NCBI RefSeq assembly: GCF_018336935.1
Contig: NZ_CP068771.1
Span: 4,154,001 to 4,218,000 of the forward strand
DNA: 64,000 nt
Source: Serratia plymuthica
GTDB lineage: Bacteria; Pseudomonadota; Gammaproteobacteria; Enterobacterales; Enterobacteriaceae
Reading direction: 5' to 3'
The position numbers and the translations under genes are program-made. Below are positions 60,728-64,000 of this stretch, piece after piece. The notes beneath the pieces are model-generated. The model ran no database searches and had not been told where the DNA came from. It saw only the letters and a list, made by a program, of their open reading frames with translations. Position 1 is the stretch's first letter. Every line of letters begins with the position of its first letter.

Positions 60728-61078
60728 TTATTTTGTAACTTTTCTTGCTGAATCCCAACGTCGGGTTTGATAGCGGATAATCAAACTTTCCAATACTTCG
60801 CGGATCACCGCCTGTTCGCTTTCATTTAACTGACTGACAGCTTCGAATTGTAATGCCAGTGCATAAGTATGCCCACGTTCATATTCATCAAAAAGTAAGT
60901 AATCAGTACTGACCTGCAATGCCATCGCTATTTTTTTGAGAGCATCCAGAGAGGGAAGTGCTTGCGAATTTTCATATTTCTTCCAACTATTTACATGAAT
61001 GCCAATGGTATCGGCCATCTCTTGTTGGGAAAGCCCTAATCTTTGGCGTAACTCATTTAATCGGGCAGCTAATGGCAT
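60728..61078 (-). CDS. XRE-family helix-turn-helix regulator
   Basis: The 116-residue protein has a Cro/CI-type helix-turn-helix at residues 6-60 (LNELRQRLGLSQQEMADTIG, then WKKYENSQALPSLDALKKIA) and a C-terminal helical tail that may mediate dimerisation. It has lower GC than its neighbours. It lies just upstream of symE on the same strand, so it may control the SymE cassette, possibly through the inverted repeat at 60678-60711. Target and signal are unknown. Confidence 0.88.
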   Translation of the reverse strand: MPLAARLNELRQRLGLSQQEMADTIGIHVNSWKKYENSQALPSLDALKKIAMALQVSTDYLLFDEYERGHTYALALQFEAVSQLNESEQAVIREVLESLIIRYQTRRWDSARKVTK

Positions 61079-61291
61079 AGAAAACAGAGTCCTGTTAAAG
61101 GGAATTACCCAAATATTATTTCATTGTTACCCCGTGGAATGGGTTTATGTTTAAAGGGTATCATTATGTTTAAAAAATACATCCTGATGTTTTTAAGTTT
61201 GCGAGATACTTCGCAGACAGATAATGGCAGGGGAATTTCATATTGGTATTATGGAAATGTGCAGGCAAGGATGCCACGGTAGGGCGGTAGC
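61079..61291. other. junction segment before orphan cdiA-CT
   Basis: These 213 bases are AT-rich and join the XRE gene to the orphan module. Homology to cdiA starts only at 61321. Neither a promoter nor an ATG with a ribosome site is seen in front of the orphan frame. The origin of the CAAGGATGCCACGGTAGGGC stretch is unknown; it could be a mobile-element remnant. Confidence 0.5.
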
Positions 61292-63481
61292 TTGCTTTCG
61301 CCAATCAAATCTATTTTTAACCAGTTGCAGGCGGGCAAAGACGTGACCCTGAACGCCACCCGTGACGTGAACCTGCTTTCCGCCAAAAACACCCAGTATC
61401 TGGACGGCAAGAACGAGAGCCAGGGCGGCAGCTTTACCTTTGGCTCCATGACCGGCTCGGGCAGCATCAGCCTGAGCAAAGACAAAATGCACAGCAACTA
61501 CGACAGCGTGCAGGAGCAGACGGGCATCTTTGCCGGCAAGGGCGGCTTTGACGTGACGGTGGGCGAACACACCCAGCTTAACGGCGCGGTGATTGGCAGC
61601 ACCGCCACGGCGGACAAAAACAAACTCGACACCGGTACGCTGGGCTTTAAGGACATCCACAATCAGGCTGATTTCGACGTCGAGCACCAGAGCGTGGGCA
61701 TCAGCTCCGGCGGCAGCATCGGCAGCCAGTTCGCCGGCAATATGGCCAACGGCCTGCTGGTGGGCGCCAACAACAGCGGGCACGACAGCTCCACCACCCA
61801 CGCGGCGGTGAGCGACGGTACTATCGTCATCCGCGATCAGGACAAACAGACGCAGAACGTCAACGACCTGAGCCGCGACGTCGAGCACGCCAACCAGACG
61901 TTAAGCCCGATCTTCGACAAAGAGAAAGAGCAGAAACGGCTGCAACAGGCGCAACTGATCGGCGAGATCGGCAATCAGGCGATGGACATTGCGCGGACCG
62001 AGGGTTCGATCGCCGCGACCAAAGCCGCAAAAGAGAAGATGAATAACGTCACGGACGCCGATCGCCAGGCTGCGGCGGCTAAGCTGGCGAAAGAGAAACC
62101 GGGCAAGGTCATCACCGACGACGATATCAACGCGCAGATTTACCAGACGGCGTATAACCAGGCGTTTAGCGAATCGGGTTATGGTACGGGCGGTAAGGTG
62201 CAGCGCGCCATGCAGGCAGCCACGGCGGCAGTTCAGGGGTTGTCTGGTGGCGATTTGACGGGGGCATTGGCTAATGGGGCTGCGCCTTATATCACCAAAG
62301 TGATAGCAGACAGTATCGACGATCCGGCAGCGCGAGTCCTGGCACACGCAGCGGTTAATGGTGCGTTGGCGGCCGCTCAGGGCAACAATGCTTTGGTTGG
62401 TGCAGGCGGTGCAGCGACCGGTGAGCTTATCGGCATGATTGCTATCAATGCTTACGGTAAACCGGTGAGTGAACTGAGCGAAACGGAGAAGCAGACGGTA
62501 TCGGCATTGGCCACACTGGCGGCAGGGCTGGCCGGCGGGTTGATTGGCGACAGCACTGCCGATGCGGTCGCGGGGGCGCAGACCGGTAAGACGGTGGTTG
62601 AGAACAATGCGATAAGCGATATCGTAGAGAATAAATTCTCTGGGATAACGCAGGAAGAAAAATACCAAAGAGCGCAGGATGAGCTTAAAGCGGCGGTAGA
62701 GGCCTATCAGCAGAAAACCTGTGCCGGGTTGAGCCCAGATGCTTGTTCGGCCAAGTTGCGGGCTAACAGAGATGAAATGCTGAAAGGTGCAGCCGGTTTT
62801 GGTATAGACTTTGTACCTGTGGTGGGGGATATCAAGAGCTTTGCGGAAGCGCAGAGCGCACTGGATTACCTGGCCGCGACAGTAGGTCTGATTCCTGTAC
62901 TGGGAGATGGTGCCGGTAAGTTCATCAAGGCGGCAGAGAAAGCGCTGGAAAAAGGTGATGTTGCTGAAGCGTCGAAGCTGATTAATAAAGCAAGCGATGA
63001 AATTGTTGCGGTTTCTGGTAGCAAAGGTAACTGGAGTAAAGAACTGAACAACCCTCAGCCAAATAAGACCTATAAGCTGGATGGTAATAAGTCATTTAAA
63101 ACTGACGCTTTGGGAAGGACGGAGAGCATCGAGAGTTCATTATCTTTGTCCAAGAATGATCGAAATACGTATCAACAATGTAAAGCTGGGAAGTGTGGTA
63201 ATGCAGGTGATGAAGGGGGACACTTGATTGCCAGTATTTTCAATGGCCCTGGTGAGAAGCTCAATCTTGTTCCGATGGACGGTAATCTGAATAATGGCGT
63301 GTGGAAACAGATGGAAAACACTTGGGCTAATGCTTTGAAAGATGGTAAAAAAGTCGACGTGAATATCCAGCCGATATACTCGGGAGATAGTACTCGACCA
63401 GATAGGTTTATCGTTAAGTATTCGATAGACAATGGTAGGCCTGTGAATATTGACTTTAAAAATACTCCTGGAGGTAAATGA
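61292..63481 (+). CDS. orphan CdiA C-terminal module (CdiA-CT2, EndoNS-type nuclease)
   Basis: The frame encodes 729 residues from a TTG but lacks a signal peptide, TPS domain, FHA-1 repeats and any convincing ribosome site, so it is a silent or promoter-less cdiA fragment. It begins with FHA-2-like sequence nearly identical to cdiA. A pretoxin region of diverged sequence follows, then VENN (436-439) and an entry domain like that of the main CdiA-CT (CAGLSPDACSAKL, FVPVVGDIKS, EAQSALDYL; residues about 440-573). The toxin (about 576-729) carries DEGGHLIAS with H644, typical of DNA/RNA non-specific endonucleases of the YeeF/LXG type. Ninety-six codons of the FHA-2 region are deleted in frame. 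Confidence 0.85.
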   Translation: MLSPIKSIFNQLQAGKDVTLNATRDVNLLSAKNTQYLDGKNESQGGSFTFGSMTGSGSISLSKDKMHSNYDSVQEQTGIFAGKGGFDVTVGEHTQLNGAVIGSTATADKNKLDTGTLGFKDIHNQADFDVEHQSVGISSGGSIGSQFAGNMANGLLVGANNSGHDSSTTHAAVSDGTIVIRDQDKQTQNVNDLSRDVEHANQTLSPIFDKEKEQKRLQQAQLIGEIGNQAMDIARTEGSIAATKAAKEKMNNVTDADRQAAAAKLAKEKPGKVITDDDINAQIYQTAYNQAFSESGYGTGGKVQRAMQAATAAVQGLSGGDLTGALANGAAPYITKVIADSIDDPAARVLAHAAVNGALAAAQGNNALVGAGGAATGELIGMIAINAYGKPVSELSETEKQTVSALATLAAGLAGGLIGDSTADAVAGAQTGKTVVENNAISDIVENKFSGITQEEKYQRAQDELKAAVEAYQQKTCAGLSPDACSAKLRANRDEMLKGAAGFGIDFVPVVGDIKSFAEAQSALDYLAATVGLIPVLGDGAGKFIKAAEKALEKGDVAEASKLINKASDEIVAVSGSKGNWSKELNNPQPNKTYKLDGNKSFKTDALGRTESIESSLSLSKNDRNTYQQCKAGKCGNAGDEGGHLIASIFNGPGEKLNLVPMDGNLNNGVWKQMENTWANALKDGKKVDVNIQPIYSGDSTRPDRFIVKYSIDNGRPVNIDFKNTPGGK
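61321..62004 (+). repeat. recombination tract shared with cdiA
   Basis: Near-identical to 57274-57383 plus 57664-58245; only scattered single-base differences are seen. Divergence is abrupt at 62005, where the cdiA and orphan sequences part. Confidence 0.9.
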
Positions 63482-63810
63482 TGCAACATCAGGAGATATA
63501 TCAAAAAATAGGAAAGATATTGTTTAGTTGTGGGCCAGATAATGCTCGAAAGCTGATCGTCAGAGCTGAAGTATTCCCTGAGAATGATGGGAGTAAATAT
63601 GAGTTCGACTATCTGGATGAAAACGGAGATCTAGGCTGGTTCGATCCAGATGGTAGAGCTATAGCCGATTTAACGGATGCTTTAATTGAGTTAAAAAATT
63701 TTTTTATAGACAATAACCTAACTAATGGGATGCCAGTCTGGTCAAAGTGTGAAATAACGGTGGATGTTCCCGAAGAAAAAATAAATATAAAAGTGCAATA
63801 CGATGATTAA
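63481..63810 (+). CDS. orphan CdiI immunity protein, YezG-like
   Basis: The 109-residue protein resembles the YezG/DUF600 immunity family, with a long acidic stretch (FDYLDENGDLGWFDPDGRAI) in its centre and a CEITVDVPEEKINIKVQY end. In Bacillus, YezG neutralises the YeeF nuclease; the pairing with an EndoNS-type toxin here matches. Two ATGs lie three bases apart; the one at 63481 is 6 bases from GGAGG, while that at 63478 is 3 bases from it. It overlaps the toxin stop. A hairpin terminator follows. Confidence 0.82.
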   Translation: MQHQEIYQKIGKILFSCGPDNARKLIVRAEVFPENDGSKYEFDYLDENGDLGWFDPDGRAIADLTDALIELKNFFIDNNLTNGMPVWSKCEITVDVPEEKINIKVQYDD

Positions 63811-63811
63811 C

Positions 63812-63843
63812 AAAGATCCCGGCCTTGCGCCGGGATCTTTGCT
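63812..63843. terminator. terminator after orphan cdiI
   Basis: AAAGATCCCGGC and GCCGGGATCTTT make a perfect 12-base stem with a CTTGC loop, directly after the immunity gene. The core and the CTAAGCCCTAAA sequence that follows repeat those at 60050-60090. Confidence 0.85.
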
Positions 63844-63844
63844 T

Positions 63845-64000
63845 CTAAGCCCTAAATCCCCTAACTTCTCGTCGCAACAGCCGAATAACCCCCGGAGCGG
63901 CGGTAACTTCCAGTTGTGCCGCATCGGTGATGCCGGATTCGATCAGCCAGTCGCCACCAATCACCAGCTCGCCATTCTGTCGCACCCAGTCCGCCCCCAG
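63845..64000 (-). CDS. second SymE-associated repeat protein, C-terminal part
   Basis: The frame reads leftwards from the window edge to a stop at 63845. The 51 visible residues (LGADWVRQNGELVIGGDWLI and onward) match the end of the protein encoded at 60079-60423 in 42 positions by eye. This is a second, diverged copy of the same cassette, after the second toxin-immunity pair. Its start and any symE-like neighbour lie outside the window. Confidence 0.75.
   Translation of the reverse strand: MGADWVRQNGELVIGGDWLIESGITDAAQLEVTAAPGVIRLLRREVRGFRA

Overview
The window is enterobacterial chromosome, most likely Serratia (S. marcescens complex). The gene order nudF-yqiB-cpdA-yqiA-parE, mdaB/ygiN beside parC, plsC-ftsP, and yqhC/yqhD/dkgA-yghB-metC-exbBD matches the E. 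coli tolC-to-exb neighbourhood. The coding DNA is GC-rich, and a sucrose PTS operon and a contact-dependent inhibition (CDI) locus are added. Genus assignment is by pattern recognition only. No rRNA gene, tRNA gene, CRISPR array or intact insertion sequence was seen.

Layout. 1-5.6 kb: end of gldA, then dhaK-dhaL-dhaM (PEP-dependent dihydroxyacetone kinase), with the regulator dhaR convergent. 5.7-18 kb: core genes tolC, nudF, yqiB, cpdA, yqiA, parE, a LysR gene, ygiN/mdaB, parC and plsC. 17.7-25.7 kb: ftsP, a nucleoside-salvage block (xapR, xapA, xapB and a PfkB kinase) and ygiQ. 25.7-30.1 kb: a lytic transglycosylase lipoprotein, then a compact beta-glucoside PTS operon (IIB, IIC, IIA, 6-phospho-beta-glucosidase). 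30.1-39.5 kb: dkgA, yqhD, yqhC, an MDR oxidoreductase with its LysR neighbour, yghB, metC and exbB-exbD (Fur box upstream). 39.6-47 kb: a truncated ParD antitoxin, a shikimate-dehydrogenase-like gene and the sucrose operon scrK-scrY-scrA-scrB-scrR, with paired ScrR-type operators.

47.6-64 kb is the accessory region. It holds a CDI locus in the order cdiB, cdiC-type lysine acyltransferase, cdiA (3246 codons) and cdiI. The CdiA C-terminus carries a putative PD-(D/E)XK nuclease. A minus-strand pair follows: a SymE-like gene overlapping, by ATGA, a gene whose product appears to hold two further SymE-like repeats. Next come an XRE regulator and then an orphan cdiA-CT/cdiI module. The orphan carries a different nuclease (DNA/RNA non-specific endonuclease type) and a YezG-like immunity protein. 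A second copy of the SymE-partner gene begins after it and runs off the window edge. The orphan shares two near-identical DNA tracts with full-length cdiA, so it could serve as a donor for toxin replacement. The repeating unit of toxin, immunity gene, hairpin terminator and reversed SymE-type cassette is the most unusual structure in the window.

Functional picture. The metabolic part handles dihydroxyacetone, nucleosides, beta-glucosides, sucrose and reactive aldehydes or quinones. exbBD energises TonB-dependent uptake. TolC is the outer-membrane exit duct. The CDI part delivers nuclease toxins to neighbouring cells.
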